DNA from: Cycas panzhihuaensis | Lineage: Eukaryota > Cycadophyta | Assembly (NCBI GenBank): GCA_023213395.1 | Contig: CM041465.1 | Span: forward strand, 107,329,741-107,393,740 | Length of the DNA stretch: 64,000 nucleotides | Direction of reading: 5' to 3' | Shown: positions 41,741 to 52,410 of the stretch, one piece after another | How the letters are laid out: each line of letters starts with the position of its first letter | Numbering within the stretch: position 1 is the stretch's first letter | Position numbers and translations under genes: made by a program | Notes under the pieces: model-generated | The model's database searches: none | Seen by the model: the letters and a program-made list of their open reading frames with translations, nothing else | What the model was told of the DNA's origin: nothing

Positions 41741-43683
41741 CTACTGCCCTGCTCCCGGGGTACCATCTCCTAGCCTGTGTGATCCCTCTCCTGGGGACCA
41801 CATCCCTCCGAGGCTCCTCTTGGGCCTCCGTGAGCTCCCTGCCTTGCTCCCCTCATCACGTGGCCATCTTGGGGTCGTCGTTATTGTGTAGGTATACGTC
41901 CTGCTCCTGCTTAACCTCGACGTCACCTAGTCTACAAGCTGATCGTATCTGGCCTGGATACGATCCCTCTCTCCCTCTACTCCCTGGAGTCTCTCCTTCA
42001 TGCTTTGGAATCTCTCCTCCATCCCTTGGAGATGCTCCTCTAGTACTACTATCTGGACCATGCCCCCTATATCTCTACCTGCTCCTCCCTGAGCCTCTAG
42101 AGCCTAGACTCATCTACGTAGTATGTCTCGCTCACCTCTGGCCTCATCTAGCTCTCGCTACATCTGTCCTCTGAATGCTATGTGCTCTTGGGACTCCACA
42201 GCCCAGATGTCTCTCACCCTTGCTAACGAGGCGAATGCCTCCATGTGTGCACCTTCCAATCTAAGTGCATCCTCTACCTGGATGGGTGGTTGCCTCTCTG
42301 CATACACCTGAGGAAACATCTCCTTCATTATAGTCTCTACTAATCTCCTGACCTCTGCAGTACCTGCCAATCCAACATGCCATATGTCAGTGAATATCCC
42401 ACTGCATGCCATGATAAAATCAAATCAAATATCTATCTGGCTATCAAACAACTAAGGAAATGGTTAGGCCTCACCTACTGTGGCTACTGGCTCCTTTGCT
42501 TGTGCAATGACCTCTCCTCCTAGCTCCTCGCCAGCTGCCGGTACCTCATCCTCAGGTACCTCCTCTGCCTAGGCCTCTCTCCTCACCGAGACTGGCTCAG
42601 GTCTCGTCTCTCTGGATCTCCTCATGATCCGTAGCCTGCGGGCCCTAGTCACTAGCCCCCTGCGCTCCTCAGCTGCCCTTGATGGGATTACCTCTCCTCC
42701 AGTAGTCCCGGATGGTCCCGCTGCTCCTCCTACTGTCCCTTATGGACTTGCCTCTCCTGTAGGTCATGATGGGCCAGCCCCATCTCCTCTATCGTCATCA
42801 TCGTTATCATTATCGTCACCTGGGAGTACTCCTGCTCTGCTTGCCTCGTCGTCATTGTCCCACCTCACCGTCCTATATGGATCTGCCACATAATCTGTCA
42901 TGGTGAGGAGGTCCAGCAATGTCGCCTCTACTGATCGTTAGATGTGGGCCTGTCCTCCATCTCCCTCAGCTGAGTCTACCATCTGTGGACCATCGGGGCC
43001 CACTCTGCTATGAGGTGTGGTCCCCCCACTGGTGCCACTGCCACGAAGTGATAAAAAAACCAACACTACAGCAACATGTTGTACGATAGTCCTCCCTTAC
43101 CTGCTACCCTGATGGCATCAAGCTGTGTGATAAGGTTCGCTGTTATCATCATGGCCTAGTCCATCCTCTCGCCAGCTTTGCAGCAACGCACTGCATCCAT
43201 CCATCCACATTGTATGTCTCTATAATTCTGTTTTTGGGAAACCTGGAATAGAATGCACAGTGTAATGAGTTTCCTCACCCAAGGAATCTTAGACATCACC
43301 ATAGTCTGGAGAGGAACTCCTCTCCTCTCCCACTTGTCAGCCCTTATGAAAAATATAGCTACCTCTCAGTGTGCTGCATCATTGCTAGGCAGCACTCCCA
43401 GTGTTACCGGCCTCCCAGTCGCTGGTACTCCCAAAATCTGCTAGATATCCCTCGGTGTCATGATCACATCTCCTACCTAAGGCAAATAGAAAACGTGCCT
43501 CCTCCTATCCTAATGTGATACTATGTCAACCAAAAGTCTCTGATCAAATGTGAACTGAGGTGTCTTCAGGTCCTTGTATAGGCCACACCTCCGCAAGATC
43601 TCCTTGTCCCCCCAGGACATCATCTCGATGTAGCTCAACATCGCCATGCTGATGTTCTTGTGGTTATCCACCGCGATAATTGC
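41741..43683 (-). pseudogene. Antisense gene of element C: plant-mobile-domain-like protein
   Basis: Mirror of 9271-11170 in B. The PMD-like exon (43683 to about 43270) reads AVDNHKNISMAMLSYIEM, RRRHVFYLP, then after stops ILGVPATGRPVTLGVLPSND and FFIRADKWERRGVPLQTM. Read-through sequence to about 42900 (GWMDAVRCCKAGERMD, ANLITQLDAI) is more open than in B. Then come an acidic, Gly/Ser-rich linker (about 42890-42480), a 111-bp intron (42474-42364) and the last exon with EVRRLVETIMKEMFPQVYAE, ARVRDIWAVESQEHIAFRGQ and a coiled coil (MEERFQSMKERLQGVEGERD) to about 41930. Protein similarity to B is clear along the whole length. Stops in the PMD exon make this copy a pseudogene. The plus-strand frame at 41428-42174 is a shadow. 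Confidence 0.72.
42364..42474 (-). other. Predicted 111-bp intron in the antisense gene (C)
   Basis: GTGAGGCCTAACC at the donor and GTTGGATTGGCAG at the acceptor; position and length equal the B intron at 10475-10585. Confidence 0.65.
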
Positions 43684-44189
43684 CTGCCAACATCATAAAC
43701 CAAGCCTATGTCAGTCATCTGTACTCTTGGCTGTCTCTCAACTCTCTCTGCCTGAGATTTAGGGCCTTATGGCCCCTCATCTTCTTTTTTCTACTAGTCT
43801 GCCTTTGTACCGCGCTAAACTTAGTAGTACTGCTAAATTTAGCTTGGGTCCCACAGTGATTGGGGCCTCGTGGTAAAGATCGCGACACCGCGATCTTCTT
43901 GCGTCTGAATGGCACCCCCAAGAGGGGGTTACGCCATAAAAAAAAAAATTCCTTTTGGTGGACCCCGTGGGGCCCATTGGGACCAGGGCTTCCTAATGCC
44001 CAGGTCCCACCCCTTTCTAGGTCCAATTCGGACTCTAAGAAGCCTCCATTTACCTATAAGGGGCATAAAAACTACACAAAAATTGATAAAAAGCAACGAA
44101 ACGAAAACTTTGAAATGGGTAGGGTTTTGTAAGATCCACTCATTAGATCTGGTCTCGCTGTCATCATCGCATCTCGCTGATCCCGCTGG
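43684..44189 (-). other. Leader of the antisense gene (C), with hairpin
   Basis: It ends with the acceptor-like GTTGGCAG at 43684. At 43814-43842 GCTAAACTTAGT and GCTAAATTTAGC form a stem with one mismatch around AGTAC; B has a perfect version at 9103-9130. The charged frame CRQTSRKKKMRGHKA-like and its B counterpart are short and uncertain. Confidence 0.5.
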
Positions 44190-44404
44190 CTCTTTCCTTA
44201 CTCAAATCCAACAGTCTGATCTCCCCCCGCATGCCTCCAAAGTTGGGCGGTGCTCTACTGCGTAAGGGAATGGCTCTGGTTTTTCACGAGAGCCAGTGAA
44301 AATGAATCCATTTTCCGTATAAATTTCCTTATATAAGCGGGAGCCGTGATGGGTACTTCCTCCGTTTTTGACCTCACGACAGTCGTTGGGACCATCCCGT
44401 TTCC
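44190..44404 (-). promoter_or_regulatory. Conserved TATA promoter of the antisense gene (C)
   Basis: TTATATAAGG at 44338-44347 read on the minus strand, preceded by CCCGC and, further up, AAGGCGATCAGGGAAACGGG (about 44398-44417). Downstream TTCATTTTCACTGGCTCT, AACCAGAGCCATTCCCTTAC and GGGGAGATCAGACTGTTGGA match B (8599-8750). Confidence 0.7.
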
Positions 44405-44852
44405 CTGATCGCCTTTACCTTCTGGCCCTGTTGCCTGTTGTACTCCTTTTTATGCCTTTTTTACCCTCTCTTGTAAGTGCATTTATGGCACCTCACTATT
44501 GCACATTTTCCGAGGGCCCTTCTGTCTCATTTTACGTGCTACTCCCATGCATATCTAAGTTTATACTCATTTGGATCGTTTCGCCATCCTGGACACATTT
44601 CTGTAACTCTTTTCTGCTCCTAGGGTCTCCAAAGGGAATGCTCCCTCATCCGGGAGCATGTTTTACTTCCCCAAGTGACCTTTGGTGCTCCAAGGCACCT
44701 TTCCTCTGCCCGCTCTTAGGTAGTGGTTAGACCGCTTACTTTTGTCCTTGGGTAGCCTTATTACCAGGTTCTCCTACCCTTCATGGCCACTTATTGCTTG
44801 CCTTTCGAGTATCTGTTTCTCTCTATCATTGATTAGTGCTACTAGGATTTAG
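44405..44852. other. Spacer between antisense promoter and second RNase H (C)
   Basis: Counterpart of 8085-8534 in B. Reading frames here (for example 44368-44730, plus strand) are pyrimidine-rich and show no family features. Confidence 0.4.
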
Positions 44853-45284
44853 TGTTCACTCGTGTCCCTCTACATATTTACTAACGGCAAAAGCTGCGGT
44901 AACCCTAGACCTTTTACCGCTGCTTGGATCCTTCGCAGCCCCTCGAGACATGATTTCCTGTGCTCCAGTATCTTCCTTCCTGAGGCAACCAATAACGAAG
45001 CTAAGCACATGGCTGTTATTGAAGCCCTTACTAATACTCTCTGTTTCTATTACAGACCCATCGTGTTGCTTTATGATTCTCAGGTTGTTATGTCCCATCT
45101 CACCCAAGTTTCCCAGGTGTGATGCCCTCACTTGAGAACCCTCGCTTTAGCTACCAGATCTCTCTTGGCCTGCTTTTCATTAGTTGATATTCAATATATC
45201 CCTCAGAATCTCAATGCTGAGGTAGATAGTCTCATCCACCTCATCCTTAAGTGTTGCCTCCCTCTTCTTAGTGATTACCTTTGA
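44853..45284 (+). pseudogene. Second RNase H-like domain of element C
   Basis: In one frame from about 44853 to a TGA at 45282-45284, with an internal TGA at 45120. The order is SLYIFTNGKSCGNP (the first Asp of FTDG is Asn), FLPEATNNEAKHMAVIEALT (the usual catalytic Glu is Lys), IVLLYDSQVVMSHLTQ (third Asp kept), ATRSLLACFSLVDIQYIP and NLNAEVDSLIHLI (C-terminal Asp kept). The fold is complete and clearly RNase H type, but two of the four acidic positions are substituted. It is separate from the RT-linked RNase H and lies downstream of the antisense gene. How it was expressed (read-through, splicing or internal start) is not visible. Confidence 0.8.
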
Positions 45285-45639
45285 GGCTTGCTTGGCTAGC
45301 TTGTGCCCAAGTCTCTGGTTGCCTTTAGTCTGATTTACTTATCTAGTTTATTGGGTGCCTTCGTATCACTCATTGTACTTTGGCAACGAGAGCATCCCCT
45401 TTATTGGCTTCCTTCATTTACAGGTCAATGCTTAGACAACACGTAGGCAGCCCCCATATTGTCCTCGTCTCTGTCTCCCCTATTCACGTGTTCTGCCATG
45501 ACACTCGCCGATACCCTTGGTCTATATGTTGTTCATGTTTTATTTATATATATATGCATGTGCTACTGACGGTTTTTAGTTGTCAGCATTTGCCATCACA
45601 CCATGCTTCCGAGTGGTGAGGCTCTCGCTTGCCAGGCGG
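45285..45639 (+). other. Element C 3' untranslated region and PPT position
   Basis: Non-coding. A TTTATATATATATGCATGTG stretch at about 45541 is shared in part with B. The expected PPT position (45627-45639, GCTTGCCAGGCGG) is less purine-rich than in A or B, so it has probably mutated. Confidence 0.5.
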
Positions 45640-48195
45640 TGTTTCACAACTTCTGGAATGGACTCGAGATGCATCGACTCAGGTAAGCTCAGGTATATGT
45701 TTTTACTTCTCTCTTCACTCATGTTTGATTGAGATTGCTTAGTATGGATTACTTGATGCGTGCTTGCCTGCCATTTGTATGATTGTATTGCCTCTTTGCT
45801 TAATCACACTGCATGTACTTACCGCATGCCTTTCAGCCTATGACGACCCACAATGGGGGTATTCTTCAGCGAATGCTATACCCCATATGGCATATAACCA
45901 CCCACGTCATCTCCATGGCCCCTTAAGACACCTTAGCTAGTCGTGTTTTCCTTTTGACGATGCCCTGTTCATGTTTCGATTTCTTCCAATTTTGATTGAA
46001 TCCTTGCTTAAGACCCGATTCCCTTTTCTGACTACTTGTCCATCATCTGGGTACCAATTCCCAGCTACTCTAGCCTTAACTTGCTATTTATTTAGCTCCA
46101 GACCCCTTATTTGGATTTATTTTTGTTTCCAGGCTTGTACCGCTGTAAACTTAGCGGTACCATGATATTTGCCGCAGTACCGCGAAGTTTACCATGGTAC
46201 AATTGTTTAAAAAGGTTTTTTAAAATCATGCGGTAGTTCCCACTCTTTTCGCAAAACTGTCATATGGTGCCCACGTATTTCAACTTCCCTGAGACCCTCA
46301 ATGTTTACTTAGGGTTAGCAGGGAATAAAACCAAAAGTTGGGTTCATTTTCTATTCTTCTTGGCTCATTTTTTACATGTAACTCTACCAATCCTTCACCA
46401 AACTACTACAGAATAAAGACTTTCAGTTGTTGCTCTTCACATAGAGGCCATTGCTGTCTCTCATGCTTAGGACCAGTAGCTTCAAACATATTTTTGTAGG
46501 TTTACACAGTGGCAAGAAGGATACTTCTCAAGATTTTCCAAGGAACAAGCTCCAAGGGTCCCAAATCACAAGGGTTTCTCTCACATTGGTCTCCTCCTTA
46601 AAACTTGCCACCAAACCTTGCTAAGGGCAGGATTTTTCTGCTATTTTTCAGTAAATACACATCCCTCCTCTTTGCTACAAGGTACTCTACTTGTTTGCCT
46701 TGTGATTTATATTATTTTCTTACAATTTTTTATGAATAAAGGCTTGTTTCATTTACTTTCTTGATTCTCTACCTAGTTTAGTACTAGATCTTTAGATTTG
46801 AGTGTTGTGGTGCTTCCCCTTATAGTCTTACAAGCCTGCCTTAAGGTGGCTATACAGAGGGGGTGACATAAAGGAAATTTGAGGGAGAAAAGCTGGGTTA
46901 GTCCCCCTTGTAGACCTTCTCCCCAAGGGTCCAAACCTTTATTTCCTTTCCCCTTGCACCTATTGCCTCCCTTAGAGTTTGACTAGAGACTTGGGAACCT
47001 ACTCCCTAAATCTGAACCAGCATTAGTAGCGCCTTGCCACGCTGGTTCCAGCCCCTTATTCACTAGTTTTGGGCACTGCATAAGCCCTAAAACCACTCTT
47101 CGTTGGCTTACAACTTACAACCCATCCACTTGGATGATCTGCTACTCGTAGCACCTCATCCTTTAGGTGTGCTTACGTACCTTCCTATTACTTTTTCCTT
47201 CCTATTGTTTGCTGCCCTATGTTATTGTTGCAAGTTCATTTTCCTTTCCCGAGGCCAAGTGGAGATTTTCTATGGGTGAGTTAGCCATTCCGAGGCTACT
47301 CTCTTATTTTGGGTGTCAGTTGAGGTGACTATTTATGGGAATCTTGTTGGAGTTGTTTCATTGAATAATATGTACATTCTTGATTTGGTTTGATTCCATT
47401 CCTTATGAGTTTAAGTATATATATTAGATCTATTTTGTGGCCCCTCTTCCAAGAGGGAGAAACCTATTTGTTTGATTCATAGGATCTTACGTTTTTGGAG
47501 TTGCACATAAAATGAGCCCATTTGTAGGTTAGTTTCATATTTGTTATTTTTTCTGTCATTTGCCACTTCACTTTTTGCATACATTGGGGAGGTAAGCTAG
47601 CCCCTCTTTGGCTGCTCATGACAACGATCGTTGATCAGTCTTGCATATGCAACAAGTGGAGCGGGAAGGTGCGGGAAGCAAAGAGACACGTCACGCTCCA
47701 TTCAGACACTGGTCCAAGTATTCCTCTTCTCTTTTTGTTCTTTCCTTATAGCATTGTTTCTTATACATATGCATGCATGTTAAGAAACACATAGGAAGCT
47801 GAAAAGAAGAAAAGAATGCATAATTACATTTCATGTGTCCTTTTATTTTGTAGTTATTATATTACACGTAGATAGTACCTTTCGAGCTAGAGATACTTGC
47901 CTCTTGCTCTCTTGACCAGCCTACACATAGATACTACGTTACACGCACATCTCACTCACGTGTTGCCTTCTCACCTCCTTGAGAAGACGCAACTTGCTAG
48001 GCCCTTTCTTCCTCTTCCCGGCCATCCGAGGGGTAGGAAGGCCTCATCTTTTGTGACTACCTAGAAGTAACCAAGCACCTTTGTAGGTTCCAAATATGTA
48101 CTCTGGTGCACGGACACCTTGCAAGGTGAGTCCTTGCCATTTAACCCAATCTATTTCTTGCTAAACATAAGAACCACCCCGTAGGTAACATTTCA
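45640..48195 (+). mobile_element. Element C, 3' LTR
   Basis: 2556 bp, from TGTTTCACAACTTCTGG to GTAACATTTCA, matching 31707-34269 throughout. GGTACC repeats lie at 46138-46200 and the donor-like GGGGAGGTAAGCTAGCCCC at about 47586. Confidence 0.93.
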
Positions 48196-48200
48196 GGGGT
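48196..48200. repeat. Right target-site duplication of element C
   Basis: GGGGT, one transition away from GGGGC at 31702-31706. Confidence 0.82.
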
Positions 48201-48368
48201 TATCGCCCCTGAACCCCCTCCTAGTGGGGGGTGTTCCACACCCTCGCACCCCCTGGCCAAGGGGGCCTCATGCCCCCCTTGGAACCCCCTGAGAAAGAAT
48301 AGGGGGGGAAATCACACCGAAAAAATGCCATAATTTTAGCCCCATAATTTTTGTGACAATCTCCAACA
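48201..48368 (-). mobile_element. Copia 3' LTR, second part
   Basis: Continuation of 31232-31706; 475 + 168 bp equals the 643 bp of the intact right LTR. It carries the GC-rich hairpin region and ends ...CTCCAACA. Confidence 0.92.
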
Positions 48369-48381
48369 ATCTCCACCTTGA
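48369..48381 (-). other. Copia polypurine tract
   Basis: On the minus strand TCAAGGTGGAGAT directly before TGTTGGAG, the classic arrangement at a plant copia 3' LTR. Confidence 0.88.
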
Positions 48382-48424
48382 CAACAATTACCCGGTACCT
48401 TTCCTGGACCCTTCATCATCTTTT

Positions 48425-49273
48425 CTGCAAGCTAAGAGAAGTTAAACACCATTTGAACTTCTCTACTGGTATTGGTTTTGTGAATATATCAGCATAATTC
48501 TGATTGGTGTGAATCTTCTCAAGTGCCACTCTAGCTACTTCCACAACCTATCTAATAAAATGTTACTTAAGAGCAATATGCTTTGTCCTACTGTGATAAG
48601 CTAGATTCTTGGCTAAGTAAATGGTACTTTGACTGTTACAAAATACCTTTACATTTTCCTATCTCCTTCCAAGCTCAACCAATAGACCCTATAACCAGAT
48701 TGCTTCTTTACAGGCATATGCTACAGTAACATATTTAACTTCTGTGGTTGATAGTATAATTGTGCTCTGTAATTTGGACATTCGGCTAACTGGACCATTT
48801 GCAAGAGTAAAATCATAACCTGGAGTAGACCTCCTTTTGTCTAAATCTCTTGCAAAGTCTAAATCGACATATCCATAAACCTGATTACCTATACCTCCAA
48901 AGGTGATGTAGTAGTCACTTGTACCTCTCAAATACTGAAGCACCCATTTCACTGTAGCCCAATGTTCCTTTTCTAGATTTGCTATAAACTTGCTAACTAC
49001 ACTGATTGCATGTGAAATATTAGGTCTTGTATATACTATGGCATATATCAAACTTCCTACTGCACTGGCATAAGGTACACAAGACATATAAGCCTTTCCT
49101 TCTTCACTACTGGGACTCATATTCGAAGAAAGCTTGAAGTGGGAAGCCAATGAGATACTCATTAGCTTCACATTTGCCATACCAAACCTGGTTAGAACCT
49201 TCTCTACATATTTTTGTTGTGATAACCATAGCTTACCATTTTTCCTGTCTCTGTGTATCTCTATGCCTAAGAT
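48425..49273 (-). pseudogene. Copia RNase H
   Basis: The frame 49180-48689 reads VPYASAVGSLIYAIVYTRPN, EHWATVKWVLQYLRGTSDY, YVDLDFARDLDKRRSTPGYD and STTEVKYVTVAYACKEAIWL, typical of Ty1/copia RNase H. The usual DADFAGD is DLDFARD and the expected Glu of STTEAEY is Lys (EVKY). The tail with ADIFTKPIPVEKF, a standard copia C-terminal motif, lies at about 48440-48480. Confidence 0.9.
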
Positions 49274-50100
49274 TTATTTTGTAGCTCCTAGATCCTTCAT
49301 ATCAAAAGTCCTAGCCAATTGAGCCTTTAACTTATTGATTTCTTCCATGCTCTTGCTTGCAACCAGTATGTCATCAACATATAATACCAAGATAATGAAT
49401 AAGCCATTGTCCATAAATTTAAAGTAAACACAGTGATCATACTCACTTCTTTTAAAATTTTGGCTCTCCATGAAGGCATCAAACTTCTTGTACCATTACT
49501 TGGGTGATTACTTCAGACCATACAATGATTTCCTGAGCCTGCAAATAAGTCTTTTCCTGCTATCTTATACAAACCCTTCTAGTTGATCCATATAGATCTC
49601 CTCATCTAAATCTCCATGCAGAAAAGCTATTTTTACATCTAACTACTCCAACTCTAAATCGAGAGAAGCTACTAATGCTAACAACACTCAAATTGAAATA
49701 AGTTTAACAACTAGTGAAAAGATCTCATGAAAGTCAATACCTACTTTTTGTGCAAAACCTTTAGCCACCAATCTTGCCCTATATTTATCAACCTTTCCAT
49801 CAACATCTGTTTTCTTTTTTAAAACCAACCTACAACCAATAGTCTTCCTGCCATGTGGAATTTCTACCAAATCCTATAAATTATTTTTTTTCAAAGCATC
49901 TATCTCTTCCTGCATAGCCCTTATCCACTTCTCACCATGGATATCATCTACTGCTTCCTGATAACATGTGGTCTCACCATCATTAGAAACTAAAGCAATA
50001 TAAATAGAAGGGTTGTACCTATCAGGTGGATGACTAACTCATGTAGATCTTCTAACTATTAGCAGAGGAGTGTCCACATACTCCTGTGAATCTGCTGTTG
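49274..50100 (-). pseudogene. Copia reverse transcriptase
   Basis: The minus strand shows HGRKTIGCRLVLKKKTDVDG, YRARLVAKGFAQKVGIDFHE (49870-49688) and, after frameshifts, LYVDDILVASKSMEEIN (49471-49274) with the catalytic YVDD intact. The middle (49680-49480) is broken by stops but keeps recognisable words. Confidence 0.9.
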
Positions 50101-50382
50101 ATTCAGCTTTAGAAAGATCTTCATGATCTTCTGATTTCACAGATGGTTGTATTTCAAACTTGACTTGTTAATGTTTAGCTTATTGCTCCTGTTTCATTTC
50201 AACTTCTCCACTGTCTAATTTTACAAGGGGAGATTCATCAAATATGACATCTCTGTTAATGGTGATTTTTTGGGCATAGGATCCTACAACATGTATCCCT
50301 TCACACCATCCTTATCACCATAATCAATAAAGATATATCTCTTGGATTTTGGGTCTAACTTTAAACATTTACTTTTGTCAGT
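50101..50382 (-). pseudogene. Copia integrase-RT linker
   Basis: Degenerate sequence between integrase and RT with several stops, Asn/Gln-rich, as usual for this variable part of copia pol. No motif seen. Confidence 0.5.
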
Positions 50383-51150
50383 CTAGGCATAAGCATCACA
50401 ACTAAAAATTTTTAAATTTGAATAATCACACAAATGTCCAGTCCATACCTCTTCCAGAATCTTGTAATCTATTACAAGTGATGGTGACCTATTTACCAGA
50501 TAGCAAGTTATTTGAATAGCTTTTGCCCATAAGCCCTGCTCCACTCCTATATTACTTAACATGCTTCTTACTCTTTCCAAGAGTGTCCTATTCATGTGCT
50601 CAGCAATGCCATTTTGCTGTGGAGTATAGCCAGTGGTCTTGTGTCTTTCGATCCCAGTTTCTCTGTAATAGTTCTCAAACTCCAAGGAGTTGAACTCACC
50701 TCCGTTGTCAGTTCTTAAACATTTGATTATCTTATCGGTACTGTTCTCAACTAAAGCCTTGAACTGTTTAAACACACTAAAAACTTTAGATTTCCTTTTC
50801 AAAAAATAGACCCATACCTTCCTGGAGTAATCATCTATAAATATGACATAATACAATGACCCTCCATAAGATATTTTAGGGGCTGGTCCCCATACATCTA
50901 AATGTATGTAATCCAGAACACCTTTAGTAGTGTGACTGCCTACTTTAAACCTGAGTCTATACTGTTTTCTAAAAACATAATGTTTACAGAAAGCCAAATC
51001 TCAAAGCTATAAGTTAGGAAGCAATTTACGGTTTATCAGCACCTTAAGTCCTCTCTCACTCATGTGCCCAAGTCTCTGATGCCATAACTGAGCTAGATCT
51101 TCTATAGTCTTTAACATTGTAGTTGCTTAGTTGACATCTGTACTTCCCAC
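50383..51150 (-). pseudogene. Copia integrase
   Basis: Zinc-binding N-terminus LWHQRLGHMSERGLKVL then FCKHYVFRKQ (about 51090-50960). The catalytic core in the clean frame 50997-50383 has HLDVWGPAPK (Asp), KCLRTDNGGEFNSLEF (Asp) and YTPQQNGIAEHMNRTLLERV (Glu), so DDE is intact. The C-terminus continues with RSPSLVIDYKILEEVWTG. The second Cys of the zinc finger (FCEHC in relatives) is Tyr. Confidence 0.92.
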
Positions 51151-51165
51151 TAAAATGTAAAGATT

Positions 51166-51480
51166 TCATTTCTTTAAGGCTTTCATAACAACCAAGGTAC
51201 CCTTTGACACCTTTAGGACTCCTTCATGACCTGTATGCTTAAAACCACTTGAATGTAATTCACACAAGGAAATCAAATTCCTTTTCAAATTAGGTACATG
51301 TCTAACCTCAATTAATGTTCTGACTACCCCATCAAACATCTTAATTCTGATGCTACCAATGCCCACTGTCTTACAAGAAACTTCATTTCCCATAAGCACA
51401 TCACCACCATCAAGAGGTTGGTATGATGAGAACCAACTCTTGTGTGGACACATGTGGTGCGAAGCACCTTAATCTAATAA
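51166..51480 (-). pseudogene. Copia protease
   Basis: Frame 51453-51166: SSYQPLDGGDVLMGNEVSCK, VGIGSIRIKMFDG, VRHVPNLKRNLISLCELHSS, the usual copia protease and gag-pre-integrase junction. The catalytic Asp (DSGAS-type) motif should lie just upstream, around 51500, and is degraded. Confidence 0.8.
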
Positions 51481-51499
51481 CCAGTCATGGTGATAATGA

Positions 51500-52339
51500 G
51501 AAACATTATGTTTACTAAGACATCATCATCCATACCTTGATTTGACTCCACCTGATTCACCTCCTTGGCAAGATCTTCATTTTTCTAGAACTCTTTCCTT
51601 TTGTAACAATCCTTCTTGAGATGACTGGTCTTATTACAATGCCAACACCTGAGCTTACTCTTTTTGCTCCTTGATTGGACCTCAATGTATCCCCGTAGTT
51701 TTGTCCTCTCTCAAACATTCTACCCCTTACTGTCATGGCTTCTGGTATGGAGGTTTCAAGACTAGACTTCCTCCAAACTTCTTCCATTAACAAAGCACTC
51801 ACAACATAATCATATTCCAATTCATTTGTAGTGCTAAAACTAATTGAGGTGACAATATTATCCCAAGATTTAGGTAATGAACATAACACGGTAACATCCT
51901 TGTCCTCATCCTCAATTTTAATATCGATACTAGTCAATTGACAAATAAGAGTATTGAAAATGTCTAAATGGTCAACAATTTTTGTACCTTCCTTCATCTG
52001 TAATGAGTACAGTTACCTCTTCAGGTAGATTTGATTTGTTACTGATTTGGTCATATATAGGCCTTCCAACTGGATCCATATTCCTGTTGTTATCTACTCC
52101 CCTGCGATGTTAAATAAAACTTCATCTGCCAAGCATAATCGTATTGTGCTAAGTACCTTTTTGTCTAAATCATCCCATTCATCATCGTCCATCCCTATGA
52201 GTTTCTTCGATTTACCTGTAAGGGCTTTATACAAACCCTACTGTACAAGTATATCATACACTTTTAGCTTCCACAACTTAAAGTTGTTCTTGCCATTGAA
52301 TTTCTCCACCTCAAACTTTGCACCTGCTAGTTTCGCCAT
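51500..52339 (-). pseudogene. Copia gag
   Basis: The start is ATG at 52339-52337, MAKLAGAKFEVEKFNGKNNF, typical of TNT1/Tork Gags. The same frame continues with a few stops to 51557 (MKEGTKIVDHLDIFNTLICQ, LCSLPKSWDNIVTSISFSTT), the UBN2/Gag core. A shift then leads to the zinc knuckle CWHCNKTSHLKKDCYKR at about 51600-51650 (CX2CX4HX4C complete). It encodes the particle protein. Confidence 0.9.
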
Positions 52340-52395
52340 TTGGTGTAGAAAAGCCAACACCAAAGCCTTCATAAACTCGCTACAAGAAAAAGAGT

Positions 52396-52408
52396 GGCTC
52401 TGATATCA
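52396..52408 (-). other. Copia primer-binding site
   Basis: On the minus strand TGATATCAGAGCC, one change from TGGTATCAGAGCC, the plant initiator tRNA-Met complement. It lies two bases from the 5' LTR. Confidence 0.88.
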
Positions 52409-52410
52409 CT

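Larger units (their letters stand above)
31707..48195 (+). mobile_element. Element C: Ty3/gypsy LTR retrotransposon, Tat-like, 16.5 kb
   Basis: Complete but mutated plus-strand element with LTRs of 2563 and 2556 bp, a PBS at 34271, a TSD of GGGGC/GGGGT, then gag, protease, linker, RT, RNase H, integrase, an antisense plant-mobile-domain-like gene, a second RNase H and the 3' LTR. The structure is a mirror image of B, but the LTRs are of a different family. RT to integrase lie in one frame (38404-41103) interrupted by about fifteen stops, most explained by single CAG/CAA-to-TAG/TAA or TGG-to-TAG changes. It is the most deeply nested element. Confidence 0.94.

Noticed and set aside
41428-42174. 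248-codon plus-strand frame
   Set aside because: It is the complement of the antisense gene's C-terminal exon; the opposite strand aligns with B at the protein level and this strand does not.
44368-44730. 120-codon plus-strand frame between the antisense promoter and second RNase H of C
   Set aside because: It overlaps the antisense promoter on the other strand, and the B counterpart is not kept in frame.
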